From Argopecten irradians (Eukaryota > Mollusca > Bivalvia > Pectinida > Pectinidae), in assembly GCF_041381155.1 (NCBI RefSeq), contig NC_091142.1:31733528-31797527 (forward strand): a stretch of 64,000 bases of DNA, in the 5' to 3' direction. Of the stretch, positions 21,080 through 32,100 are shown in pieces. Each line of letters starts with the position of its first letter. Within the stretch, counting starts at the first letter, position 1. Both the position numbers and the translations under genes were made by a program. The notes under the pieces were generated by a model. That model did not search any database. It saw only the letters and a list, made by a program, of their open reading frames with translations, and was not told the DNA's origin.

Positions 21080-21200
21080 ACAAATGTCTACAGTCTGGCC
21101 ACACTTCAAAAGACTGTCAGAACGAAGTAGTGTGCCGCTTATGTAAAGGCACTGGTCATGTAATGACGGAGTGTCCAACAAATATAAACAACAAAATGTT
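21080..21200 (+). pseudogene. CCHC zinc-knuckle fragment
   Basis: A short reading frame contains CRLCKGTGHVMTEC, a perfect C-x2-C-x4-H-x4-C zinc knuckle. It is preceded by a second knuckle whose second cysteine has become serine (CLQSGHTSKDC). Tandem zinc knuckles occur in Gag-like and LINE ORF1 proteins and in some host RNA-binding proteins. No start codon or larger frame is visible. Likely a retroelement relic. Confidence 0.45.
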
Positions 21201-21369
21201 CTCGGACAGGGTAATTATTTCTTAATAACCATGATATGAATTTGGAAATTCAGATTGAGATTTAGGTTCAAAATATCAATTTTGATAATGAATAGGTAAA
21301 AACAATAGATTTTCAGGATTTCTTAATGCAAAATGCGCCTGATTACAATTGTACCCTGTTTGGAGTTTG

Positions 21370-21880
21370 CAGGTAGGTGCGTTAGAATTGTACACTGCTG
21401 CCCTAATTGCAATGATTGTAAAAGGCCGACTAAATTTAGGATCTTATGACATTTAAAGGCATCCCTTGCATCGCATCACTTTTGGCCTTGAGTTGAGCGG
21501 TTCGCCCTGGGGCTGAGAGGGAAGCTCTGGGTTTCTCGCCACTGGCCGAGAACACACCAGTCTATAAACAGTGGAGTATCTGCTACTGCTTCAGCGCTCA
21601 GCTTACATGGGCAGTGGGACGACTGGTTCGCCCGTTGTCAGTATAATGTGACCGGGTGGGGTGTGTTGCTTGGTGTCTTCGGCGGCATGCTTCAGTGATA
21701 TAGCACTATAAAAAGGGCAATAGTTCCACTATACAAGAAGACACAACACGAATATACCGCAGTCTCCCAAAACACGCACCTCGCACAACATACACGCAAC
21801 ACTACGCATACATGGGAGGCCGTCCTTACATGACCATAGCTGTTAATAGGACGTTAATAAATCAAACAAACAAACAAAAA
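21370..21880 (+). repeat. SINE-A, near full-length, 12-bp target duplication
   Basis: Flanked by GTTTGGAGTTTG at 21358-21369 and 21881-21892. The duplication is perfect, yet the 5' half of the SINE shows many 1-bp insertions relative to other copies, an odd combination. Confidence 0.85.
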
Positions 21881-22246
21881 GTTTGGAGTTTGAGCTGAAG
21901 GACCCAAACGTTGTTTTCTACCTAGTGTTATATGAGAACCTAGATATTAATTATAGAACACAATACCTAACTAATATTCCTTTGTTGTAATAATATTTTA
22001 CAGAAATTTAACAAACTTAAAGATACATGTGCCGTAACTAGCTCTGACGCGAATATAGCAGTTTTATATATATTAATAAACATTAAAAGTTATGAACTTT
22101 TCGTTAATTACGATGCAAAAAAAGTAATTAAATTACAAAATTAATAATTCGATTTTTGGCAGTACTGCTAAAAATCATAGGTTCCGCCCACTTAATGTTG
22201 TCAGCGCATTCGTGACAAAAACAGCAGGCCACAAACCAAAAACAAT

Positions 22247-22297
22247 ATGGCTTCCCCCACTTCAAAACGAAAGCGTGGAAGGCCGTCATACCTATAG
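22247..22297 (+). pseudogene. Possible gene-start fragment with AT-hook-like motif
   Basis: An ATG opens a 16-codon frame with KRKRGRPSYL, an AT-hook-like core, then a stop. Reading beyond the stop gives further polar sequence. There is no family match I can defend. The surrounding 21893-22927 is otherwise non-coding. Confidence 0.2.
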
Positions 22298-22927
22298 CCA
22301 TCTCAGAACGAAATCAAACTAGAATATCAACAACAGCGCCATGAAAGCAAAGTGATTATCGGCGAAAACATCTAGCGTTGGAATTCGGTGAAAGAAAGAG
22401 AAAACCTCAAGTTCCATCATGAAGTTAGCAGCTTTCCTCCTCGCCATGTGATTATCGTTATTGTTAACAGTGACATAGATCCTAGATGACTACAGCAAAT
22501 ATATAACGTGATATCGCTTTCGCTCTCGTGTATCGATAAGTGTGGACATATATTTACTTTTTGAGTGGAAATGACTCTGACAAGGTAGATAGTGTATTAA
22601 AACATCGAGTACCAGTGTATTGATAGAGATCGTGGGGCTCGATTAGGGGTAATCTACCATACAGTCAGCATGGTAATGTCAATAAAGTTTGAATGTGATT
22701 GATATGACACTTTCTTAGATGTAAAATATAGCCATAGAATGCCTAAAATCTTTAGCGTGTCCCTGTAATAATCACTTCAACTGAATGTCATATATTTTGC
22801 TACATGTGTTTCTACATCTTTTCATTTACATTAATACAATATCTATGTACATATTTAATACTGTAGCAGATTTTATTGTACATATGGATAGTGATACGGT
22901 TGCCTTCTACCTTCGCGTTAGGGGGGA

Positions 22928-23000
22928 TTTCCCTTTAGCTCAGTCGGTAGACCAGTAAGTCAGGGGTCACAGGTTCAAGTCCTGCTGCAGCACACTACTC
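22928..23000 (+). repeat. tRNA-like sequence (tRNA pseudogene or SINE head)
   Basis: A-box TAGCTCAGTCGG (22936-22947) and B-box GGTTCAAGTCC (22972-22982) are at tRNA spacing. The D stem has a mismatch and the acceptor strands do not pair, so it should not be a working tRNA gene. It is followed closely by a Helentron-like element. Confidence 0.5.
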
Positions 23001-23046
23001 TCAACCTGTAACAATACTATATAGTTGTTCATGTACATGTATGTTT

Positions 23047-24468
23047 TTAGCTCACCTGGCCCAAAGGGCCGGTAAGCTTATGTCATGGCGCGGCGTCCGT
23101 CGTCCGTCTGTCCGTCAACATTTCCTTTAAATCGCTACTAGTCATAGAGTTCTGCATGGATTGTAACCAAATTTGGCCACAAACATCCTTGGGAGAAGGG
23201 GAACAGAACTTGTATAAATTTTGGCTCTGGTCCTCCGGGGGCAGGAGGGGAGGGGCCCATTAGGGGAAATAGAGGTAAATCCTTTAAATCACTACTAGTC
23301 ATAGAGTCCTACATGGAATGTAACAAAATTTGGCCACAAACATTCTTAGGGGAACAGGAACAGAACTTGTATAAATTTTGGCTCTTACCCCCCGGGGGCT
23401 GGAGGGGCGGGGCCCAATAGGGGAAATAGAGGAAAATCCTTTAAATGGCTACTTGTTATAGAGTTCTTCATGGATTGTATCCAAATTTAGCCACAAACAT
23501 CCTTGGGGGAAGGGGAACAGAACTTGTATAAATTTTGGCTCTGATCCCCCAGGGGCAGGGCCCAATAGGGGAAATAGAGGTAAATCCTTTAAATCGCTAC
23601 TAGTCATAGAGTTCTACATGGATTGTAACCAAACTTGACCACAAACATCCTTGGGAGAAAGGGGAACAGAACTTGTATAAATTTTGGCTCTGATCCCCCA
23701 GGGGCAGGAGGGGCGGGGCTCAATAGGGGAAATAGAGGTAAATCCTTTAAATCGCTACTAGTCATAGATTTCTACATGGATTGTAACCAAACTTGACCAA
23801 AAACATCCTTGGGGGAAGGGGAACAGAACTTGTATAAATTTTGGCTCTTGCCCCCTGGGGGCAGGAGGGGTGGGGCCCATTAGGGGAAATAGAGGTAAAT
23901 CCTTTAAATCACTACTTGTCCTAGAGTTCTGCATGGATTGTAACCAAATTTGGCAACAAACATCCTTGGGGGAAGGGGAACAGAACTTGTATAAGGTTTG
24001 GCTCTGAACCCTCAGGGGCAGGAGGGGCGGGGCCCAATAGGGGAAATAGAGGTAAACCCTTTAAATCGCTACTAGTCATAGAGTTCTACATGGATTGTAA
24101 CCAAATTTGACCACAAACATCCTTGGGGGAAGGAGAACAGAACTTGTATAAATTTTGGCTCTGGCCCCCCGGGGGCAGGAGGGGTGGGGCCCAATAGGGG
24201 AAATAGAGGTAAATCCTTTAAATTGCTACTTGTCATAGAGTTCTGAATGGAATGTAACCAAATTTGGCCACAAACATCCTTGTTGGAAAGGGAACAGAAC
24301 TTGTATACTTTTTTGCTCTGACCCCCTGGGGGCAGGAAAGCTGTGGCCCAATAGGGGATTTAGAGGTTAATATGTAAATTCCTTCAGAAAAGAAATAATG
24401 AACCTGTATTCAGAATATTACTTGGCATTACAAACCAGGTGAGCGATACAGGCCCTCTGGGCCTCTTG
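23047..24468 (+). mobile_element. Helentron-like non-autonomous element (HINE), family B, complete
   Basis: The 5' terminus TTAGCTCACCTGGCCC folds with GGGCCGGTAAGCTTA. The 3' side has the inverted copy CCAGGTGAGC, then a hairpin AGGCCC-TCT-GGGCCT and the terminus CTTG, followed by T-rich DNA. The interior is about eight tandem units of roughly 157 bp. A GTCCGTCGTCCGTC-like run lies just inside the 5' end. It encodes no protein. Asymmetric terminal inverted repeats, a 3' hairpin and T-rich insertion sites are the known marks of Helentrons and their non-autonomous relatives. Confidence 0.75.
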
Positions 24469-24655
24469 TTTCTTTTAGCTTTGATAGCTATAGTAAAGTG
24501 AGACAGGCCCCTGCTTCCAATATGATATCAACACCTGACAAAGGGACTACCTTCAGACCACCTTATGTGTCTTTGTATGGTATAAAATTGGAAATTTCAT
24601 CAGAAGATTCATCAGCACCAATTAATTCATAGCTTAAGGTATATATTGATACTTT

Positions 24656-25390
24656 TTATCCCCCGCTTTCTTTGAAACGGAGATATTAATTTGGGTTTGT
24701 CTGTCTGTTTGTCTGTTACACTTTGTTTCTATGCAATAACTGTAAAAAATGTAAACCGATTTTCTTAAAACTTGGTGACAAGGTTAAATACTTTAAGGGC
24801 TCGGCCAAGTTCGATCACGACTTTCAATGGACCTTATTTAGCGGAGTTATGGCCCTTTGCTTAAATAAAAAAGTCAGTTTCTGCCACTTCTGTACAATAA
24901 CGGTAATAAATATTAACTGATTTTCTTCAAACTTGGTCACATGGTCAAATGTACCAAGGGCTTGAATGAATTTGCTCAGCACTTTCATCGGACCTGTATT
25001 TGGCGGAGTTATGGCCCTTTGAGTAATGAAAAATGTCATTTCTGTCAGTTTCTGTTCAATAACTCTCACAAATATTACCGAATATTCTTGAAAATTGGGA
25101 ACCTGGATCAATATTTTAGGGACTTGCTTAAATTCGATCATGACTTTGATTAGACCGGACCCTATTTGGCGGAGTTATGGCCATTTGAATAATGAAAAAT
25201 GCCATTTTCATCTGTTTCCGTTCAGTAACTCTCACAAATATTACTTGCTTTTCTCGAAAACTTTGTAACATGGTTTAATGTCTCAGGGCTTTGGCCAAGT
25301 TTGATTGACATTTTCATCGAACCCTTTTTGGTAGAGTAAGGGCCCCTTTGATTAACGAAAGCTGGGATATAAATTCCACGAATTTGCTTG
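24656..25390 (+). mobile_element. Helentron-like element, family C
   Basis: 5' end TTATCCCCCGCTTTC; inverted copy GAAAGCTGGGATA near the 3' end; hairpin AAATTC-CAC-GAATTT; terminus GCTTG followed by T. The interior is about four tandem units of 150-160 bp containing GCGGAGTTATGGCC. It has the same layout as family B but no visible body similarity. Confidence 0.7.
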
Positions 25391-25689
25391 TTTTTACCAA
25401 AATCAGAGATTGTGTAAGTCCAGCCTATGTAAAGTACTGATAATGTATGAGAAATAAAATTACATCCATTAATTGTTCTGAAAATATATGTAATTCATAA
25501 AATTTTCCATGTTGATTTCAGTGGACCAGTAATATCCGGAGTTCATTGTATCTGCCATGGACCTCCAAGTTTAATATCTTCAAAAGGGTTCCTGGAAATT
25601 GGTCTGAGTACGAAAACAGTGAAATGAGACAGAATTCGAAAGAGATGAAACAGTTGATGTCGATGATAATTCAAATGGAGTGAAAAGGA

Positions 25690-26030
25690 TATAGAAACAT
25701 TGCTGAAAATATATTTTTGTACCAGGTTCGTTTCCGCAGCATAACTGGAAAACCGGTTGAGATATTTCCATGAAACTTCATAGACACTTGTTCTTATGGT
25801 CTAGTAGTGCCTTTTGCTATTTTTAGATTTTCACTTTTTGTGCTTTTTTCTGTAATCATGGAAACATTGTTGATAATGGCAGATTTTTGTGTAAGAATCG
25901 TTTACGGAGCACAACTCTAAAACCAGCAGAGATATTTCCACGAAACTTCATAGACACATTCTTTTTATGGTCTAATAGTACCTTTTGCTATTTTAAGGTT
26001 TTCATTTTTTGCACTTTTTCCTGTTTTTTT
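25690..26030 (+). repeat. Two-unit tandem repeat, about 160-bp period
   Basis: GAGATATTTCCATGAAACTT (about 25759) and its variant (about 25930) mark two units. This resembles the internal arrays of the Helentron-like elements. No termini were found. Confidence 0.45.
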
Positions 26031-26229
26031 TTTTTCATACACATAAGTCTCCACAATCAAACTTACTTCAGCTTTGATATCTCCATTGGCGGGGGATCTG
26101 AATGACTATGTCCTTGTTGTGTTTGAAAAGCAGGTTGTATTGGTTGAAAATGACAAAAATTAATTAATCTTGCCATGTGGAAATCAAATGAAATTCGTCA
26201 ATTACTATAGTTGACACATTCATTTACCG

Positions 26230-26917
26230 AATGATTATCTCTGTTCATCCAGCATCACCTCAGGACTTCCAAAGACAAAGTCTATTTTGCCGTCCAAAAT
26301 GTCTATCCAATTCTCTTTCCTCTTTCTCCTGTGATAATATAAAAAATATGAGTCTTCAGAACAAACAAAAATCTCAAAGGTTTCATGTCGTTTCGATCAC
26401 ACATGAATTTTCAGACTTTGTTATGGAAACCAGCATGGTATTGTGTTCTGTCTGAAGATTACTTTATTGAAATAAATTTGAGAGGAATTCGTACACATAC
26501 GATGGCGAAAATAGGCTATGTACGGACAACTTAAGTGTTCGACGGCCATTTTTTTATAAAGCCATTATTAGCACTGTAAATGTGATGCTTTGAAGTATGC
26601 TAAATATATTACTTTGGCATTGGTATTATATCGCCTACCTTCTTCTGTGCTGCCGTGACACCTGCTATGGCATTCGCCCTCTCTCTATATGGTCTTCCAT
26701 AAGGGATATCAAGGGACAACACACTAGTACGATGCCTGTGGTTCCAATTTCTTTTTGGATGAGTGGCAGTACCTGGAATGGTAGAAACTTCCCGAATCCT
26801 GTTGGGAGAACGGCCATGTAGTCTTTCTTGTCTATCAGACTATTGATTATCTCTATCTGTTCTTTTTTTCAGTTGTAGGTTTAGTCGTGACGATACGTTC
26901 GCTATGTATGCAGCCAT
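26230..26917 (-). pseudogene. Second RecQ-like helicase fragment
   Basis: Exon 1 starts at ATG 26917 and, after a 1-nt shift in a run of A near 26866, reads EIINSLIDKKDYMAVLPTGF, that is, a Walker A region in which the usual GKS is GKF. It then reads a Ia-like segment with CPLISLMEDH and continues to about 26640. A second exon (acceptor just before 26328, to about 26234) contains KIDFVFGSPEVMLDEQR, which fits the RecQ segment upstream of the DEAH box. No DEAH exon is seen further on. It lacks the inverted repeats of the 1658-13599 element, so it is a related but separate remnant. Confidence 0.6.
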
Positions 26918-27239
26918 ATTTGTTTACAAATATATAGAAAAGAAATGATTCTAGGAGGCGTTTTCTGATTGGTCGAAGTATGACGTCATTGCCAATTTTT
27001 CATTGGCCTTCAAATCTAGGCCAGGGGTCATGCTGTCATGCTGAGATGACCCCGAACGGGGTATCGTTAGATCTTGTATTGAAGCGTAACGTAGAGTATC
27101 GTAGTGGGAGCGGAATTACAAGCCTAATTTTAATTAGATTGGGTAAAGAACAATACCAACAATATTTATTTTAAAAAAAATATATATGATTGTTTTCGGG
27201 TTTTTCCTTAAGTATAACTTTTGGTTGTTTGATTATTTT

Positions 27240-27910
27240 AACGTCCTATTAACAGCCAGGGTACACTTATTGCATAAATTACACATATGGTACAATATTA
27301 TACAAAAGTTCCTATAAAAGCTAATTACATTTAATACCTATGATAAACCCCTTGAGTCTCTGAAAATACGATCACTGGAGTTTTCGTGGTCTTTAATCCG
27401 TCTGTCTACCGGCTGCTACCTTGAGGTTCCGTTGATCTACCTGGATGCAGCACAATTTCAGATCAAAGTCAAAAGTCAAAGTTCATGGCACGTCGCATCA
27501 GTAAGAAATGTATGCATAAGTGTTCCCATAGAACAAAGGCTAACACTCTGCTCACACAGAACCTACAGACGTCGCCCACACAGGACCGCAAATACAAGCC
27601 TCGATGTAACCCGTTATGAAAACTGTACAACCATATTCTCTTGGCTGAAGTGGTAGTAGTGCCATAATATATCCACCATCGTCAGGGTTTTAAGCTAAAA
27701 TATACGTATGTCAGTTTTACGATTTACACCACTACTATATTACATAATTAAATTAATAAAAGATAATATTAAGCAATATGTGCTTATCTAACACCAACTT
27801 AAAAATGACGGTGCATTCCCCCTTAATGGTTGACGCACTCCAACAGGTGTGGTTCACTCAACCGTGACGACTGCACGGTTGTATAACGTGGCATTGTCAA
27901 CGTCTAATAA
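27240..27910. other. Spacer with a SINE tail scrap
   Basis: 27239-27256 resembles a SINE 3' end (ACGTCCTATTAACAGCCAGG). The remainder, including an open frame at 27432-27656, has no recognisable coding or repeat signal. Confidence 0.4.
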
Positions 27911-27911
27911 C

Positions 27912-29012
27912 AGTAAACAATTGTTTGTTTGATTAATTAACGTCCTGTTAACAGCTATGGTCATGTAAGGACGGTCTCACATGTATGCAGTGTGTTGTGC
28001 GAGGTGCGTCTTTTGGGAGACTGCGGTATATTCATGTCTTCATGTATAGTGGATTGTTTGCCCTTTTAATAGTGCTATATCACTGAAGTATGCCGCCATG
28101 ACACCAAGCAAACACACCCCACCCGGTCACACTATACTGACAATTGGCGAACCAGTCGCCCGACTGCCTGTTTACTGAGCGCTAAGCAGGATTTCGGCCA
28201 GGACACAGAACTTAGTCACAGGTGCGAACGCTCAACTCAAGGCCAAAAGTGAGGCGGTGCCAAGGGACGCATAAGAAAGATAAAGTTAGTTAGGAAGAAG
28301 AGAAAAAATAATATCCTAACTTAAAGATGTTCCACCGCTGACAAATGGTATTTTTTCACTATCAAAAACAGGAGCAGACGAATTTGTATTTTTCTTCAGT
28401 TAAAAAGTTACTTACTTTACACCATTACCATGCCCTGCAGGTAGGGCATTAGAATTGTACCTGCTGCCCCTATTGCATGATCGTAAAAGGCGACTAAATT
28501 TAGGATCTTATCGTTTCTCTTCCTAACTGACTTTATCTTTCCTAATGCCTCCCTTGGCACCGCCTCACTTTTGGCCTTGAGTTGAGCGTTTGCCCCTGTG
28601 ATGAAGGTTCTGGGTTCTGTCCCCTGGCCGAGACACACCAAAGTCTATAAAAGTGGTAGTTTCTGCTCCTGCTTAGCGCTCAGCATACAGGGAGCGGGAC
28701 GTCTGGTTCGCCCGTTGTCAGTAAAATGTGACCGGGTGGGGTGTTGCTTGGTGTCTTCGGCGGCATTTCGTTTTCACATAATTGTCACCAAAACATCGTA
28801 ACGAAATAGTATGGAGAGAAGGAAAACTCATTTTAAATGATTTGCTCGATTAATTAACGTCCTATTAACCACTAGGGCGGTCTCCCATCGTTCGGTGTGT
28901 ATTGTATTGTGTCTTCCGACACCTTTTTTTATCATGAGCATCACACACCCCACCAGGTCACATTAACGGTCGAACCAGTTGTCGCACTACCGGTATGCTG
29001 AGCGCTATAACA
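27912..29012. repeat. SINE-A / TTAA-MITE cluster
   Basis: 27920-28316 is SINE-A (-), internally deleted. 28319-28432 is the 5' third of the TTAA MITE family (TTAAAGATGTTCCACCGCTG). 28433-28770 is SINE-A (+), truncated at CTTCGGCGGCAT. 28848-29012 is a degraded SINE-A (-). Confidence 0.65.
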
Positions 29013-29103
29013 AGACGCCAAACAACTTTAGTGTAGACAATACCCTCACAAACACATCGACAGAAATAATTAATTGAATGATGTAATTCATTTATTTATG
29101 TAG

Positions 29104-32100
29104 CAAATGCAGTGAGACTGTTAGACTTCAATTCACCGAACAACGTCAGACTTGTTGATGTATATGGTGCAGCTATATGTGGAGAGTGCTGGACACAAGC
29201 TAACGCTGATGTTACATGTAGAGGATTAGGATATATGTAAGTACACTAAAACAACACATTTTCAGAGCTAACAAAACCATAATATGTATGTGCAAAGGTT
29301 CGTAATTTCCAATCAGATGACTGGGAGGTCATATTCCAATAGTGGAGTATCATGATATTGATCCAACATCTTTATACAATGTTCCGGGCGTTCAATAGCG
29401 GAACTGGGGATAGGTCCTATTTGCCACTAGTCATATCCTAATTTGGATATGTCTGTCTATAGGATATGCTAACCCCAAAGTGCGAATTTTCTTTTCATTG
29501 ATAAAAATGGTCCAGAAATAGTTATTCCCTACTGGCATACAAAGACAGCTTCTAGTAAAGGAAATAACAATATAATATTCATAATACTAAATAATCTCTT
29601 TGAAATCTATGTATTTTTGTCATAATCAAAGTTAGCGATATGGATTAAATGGAATTTCTATTTTATGCATGATGCATATAAGTTAGGCTTATCATATGTT
29701 AATGGACTATTACAAACCTTTCATACATGTTTTCTAATCATTGTAAAAATCATGATCAGTTTCACTGGATCATTTTTTCGGTACATCAAGAAATGGAAAC
29801 GTCTGATGGATTGTCTCTGGGTTTTACAATGCTTTGAATTCAAATCCAACAATTTTTTAATGGTTTTCTTCGCACATTAGTTGTCTTAGTTGACAATTTG
29901 TGTTGTCAACCATAGGTTCGACCATCCCCTCCAACGACTCCGCCGACGTTTGGTAAGAGTTTTCCTCAGAATAAAACACATTTTCCCTACAGCCATCTTG
30001 GCGGACTTTTTTCGTTTTTGGATCATTTTATTAAGTTAAATTAATTCAACTTGTATCCCCATCTGAACAAGTGGTCATCTGATCCCCTCGTAGCGAAATA
30101 ACCAACCGTTAGTCGCCTTTAAGGATAATAACATATGGACAGCAGGTACAATTCTACCGCCACTTCGTTTAATTGAAAAGAGTAGAGTTCTCCTCACAAC
30201 CATTATATGAGCGCTAAGCAGGAGCAGAAACTACTACTTTTTAGCTCGCCTATTCGAAGAATAGGGGGAGCTAATGTTGTCACCCCGGCGTCGGCGTCAC
30301 GTTAACGTTTTTGAGCAAGTTTCTATTTTGTCTATTGTTTAAGCTTAAGTCATCATAAATGTTTATGATTTTATTTTCCTAATGTTTATGGATGCTGAAC
30401 GTGATAATACAACAAATTTGGGGGGCCTTTAAGGGGTTTTTGAGTCTGTTAATTTGTCATATTTCCACGTTAAAGTTTTTGAGCAAGTTTCTATTTTGTC
30501 AATTGTTTAAGCATAATTCATCATAAATGTTTATGATTTCATTTTCCTAATGTGTATGGATGCTGAATGTGATAATACAACCAATTTGGGGCCCTTTAGG
30601 GGTTTTTTGAGTCTGTTAATTTGTCATATTTCCATGTTTAAATAGTAAATACTTGAACATCAACTTCTTCTGAATAGGCGAGCTTTGCTGTTCTCCAACA
30701 GCTCTTGTATATACTTTGGTGTCTCGGCCAGGGGACAGATCCTAGAACCTTCCTCACAGGGGCGAGTGGGACGACTTGTTGGCCCGTTGCTTGGTGTCTT
30801 CGGCGGCTCTTCAGTGATATAACACTATACAAAGGGCAAGAGATCCACTATACAAAAAGACAAAACACGAAAATACCGCAGTCTCCCAAAACACGCACTT
30901 CACACATGCTACACACTGCATACATGGGAGGTCGTCCATACATGACCCTGGCTGTTAATAGGACGTTAAAATAATCAATCAAACTTTAGTCTAACATCAT
31001 TACATAATTCATAGTTCATGGTAACAAACTTTCTAGCTTTCTATGTATTTCTGTGTGAAAGTGAAACAGAATTTTGATTTTGTTGGTTATCATCATATAT
31101 ATCATGCCATCAAACAAAATATTTCCCTCTTCATTTCCATCATATTCTTGTTTACTATTTGGTCTAGGTTTTTTGACATAATATTACGGTTGGGGTCGGG
31201 ATGCCGACAACGAAATCTTTTATTACCTTGAGCTCCTGTCCTTCGGTTTGAAACAGATTTGTTTGTTTGTTTGTTTGTTTGATTAATTAACGTCCTATTA
31301 ACAGCTATGGTCATGTAAGGACGGCCTCCCATGTATGCGGTGTGTTGCGTGTATGTTGTGCGAAGTGCGTGTTTCAGGAGACTGCGGTATATTCATGTTG
31401 TGTCTTCTTGTATAGTGGAACTTTTGCCCTTTTTATAGTGCTATATCACTGAAGCATGCCGCCGAAGACACCAAGCAACACACCCCACCCGGTCACATTA
31501 TACTGACAACGGGCGAACCAGTCGTCCCACTCCCTTTTTGCTGAGCGCTAAGCAGGAGCAGAAACTACCACTTTTTACAGACTTTGGTGTGTCTCGGCCA
31601 GGGGACAGAACCCAGAGCCTTCCTCACAGGGGCGAACGCTCAACTCAAGGCCAAAAGTGAGGCGGTGCCAAGGGAGACATTAGGAAGGATAAAGTCAGTT
31701 AGGAAGAATAGAAAAGATAAGATCCTAAATTTAGTCGCCTTTTACGATCATGCAATAGGGGCAGCAGGTACAATTCTAACGCCCTACCTGCAGGGCCAGT
31801 TTGAAACAGACGTCCAGTACATGTACCGTTTGCTCAATTGAAATGGTACCTGTAGAGCATCCGGCTAGTGTTCATGCAGGTGTGAAACGGCATTTTTTGG
31901 CTCTTACCAATACTAACAAGCATGCCTGTCACAGAGATGTCGACTAGGAAAAGGCACTGAATATTAGATTGCCTGTACAGTTTAATCACGCGTCTTCCCT
32001 TCTCGCACAAAGAAAAAGGAGTTTATCCCGTCATTCATGTACATAAGACCAAAAGTAAAAATTGATTACTTCAACAATCGGAACAATTTTCACACGCTCT

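Noticed and set aside
22928..23000. Functional tRNA gene
   Set aside because: Acceptor and D stems do not pair; only the promoter boxes are convincing.
23047..24468. CRISPR-like array
   Set aside because: Units of about 157 bp are tandem with no unique spacers, in a eukaryotic context, and are bounded by transposon termini.
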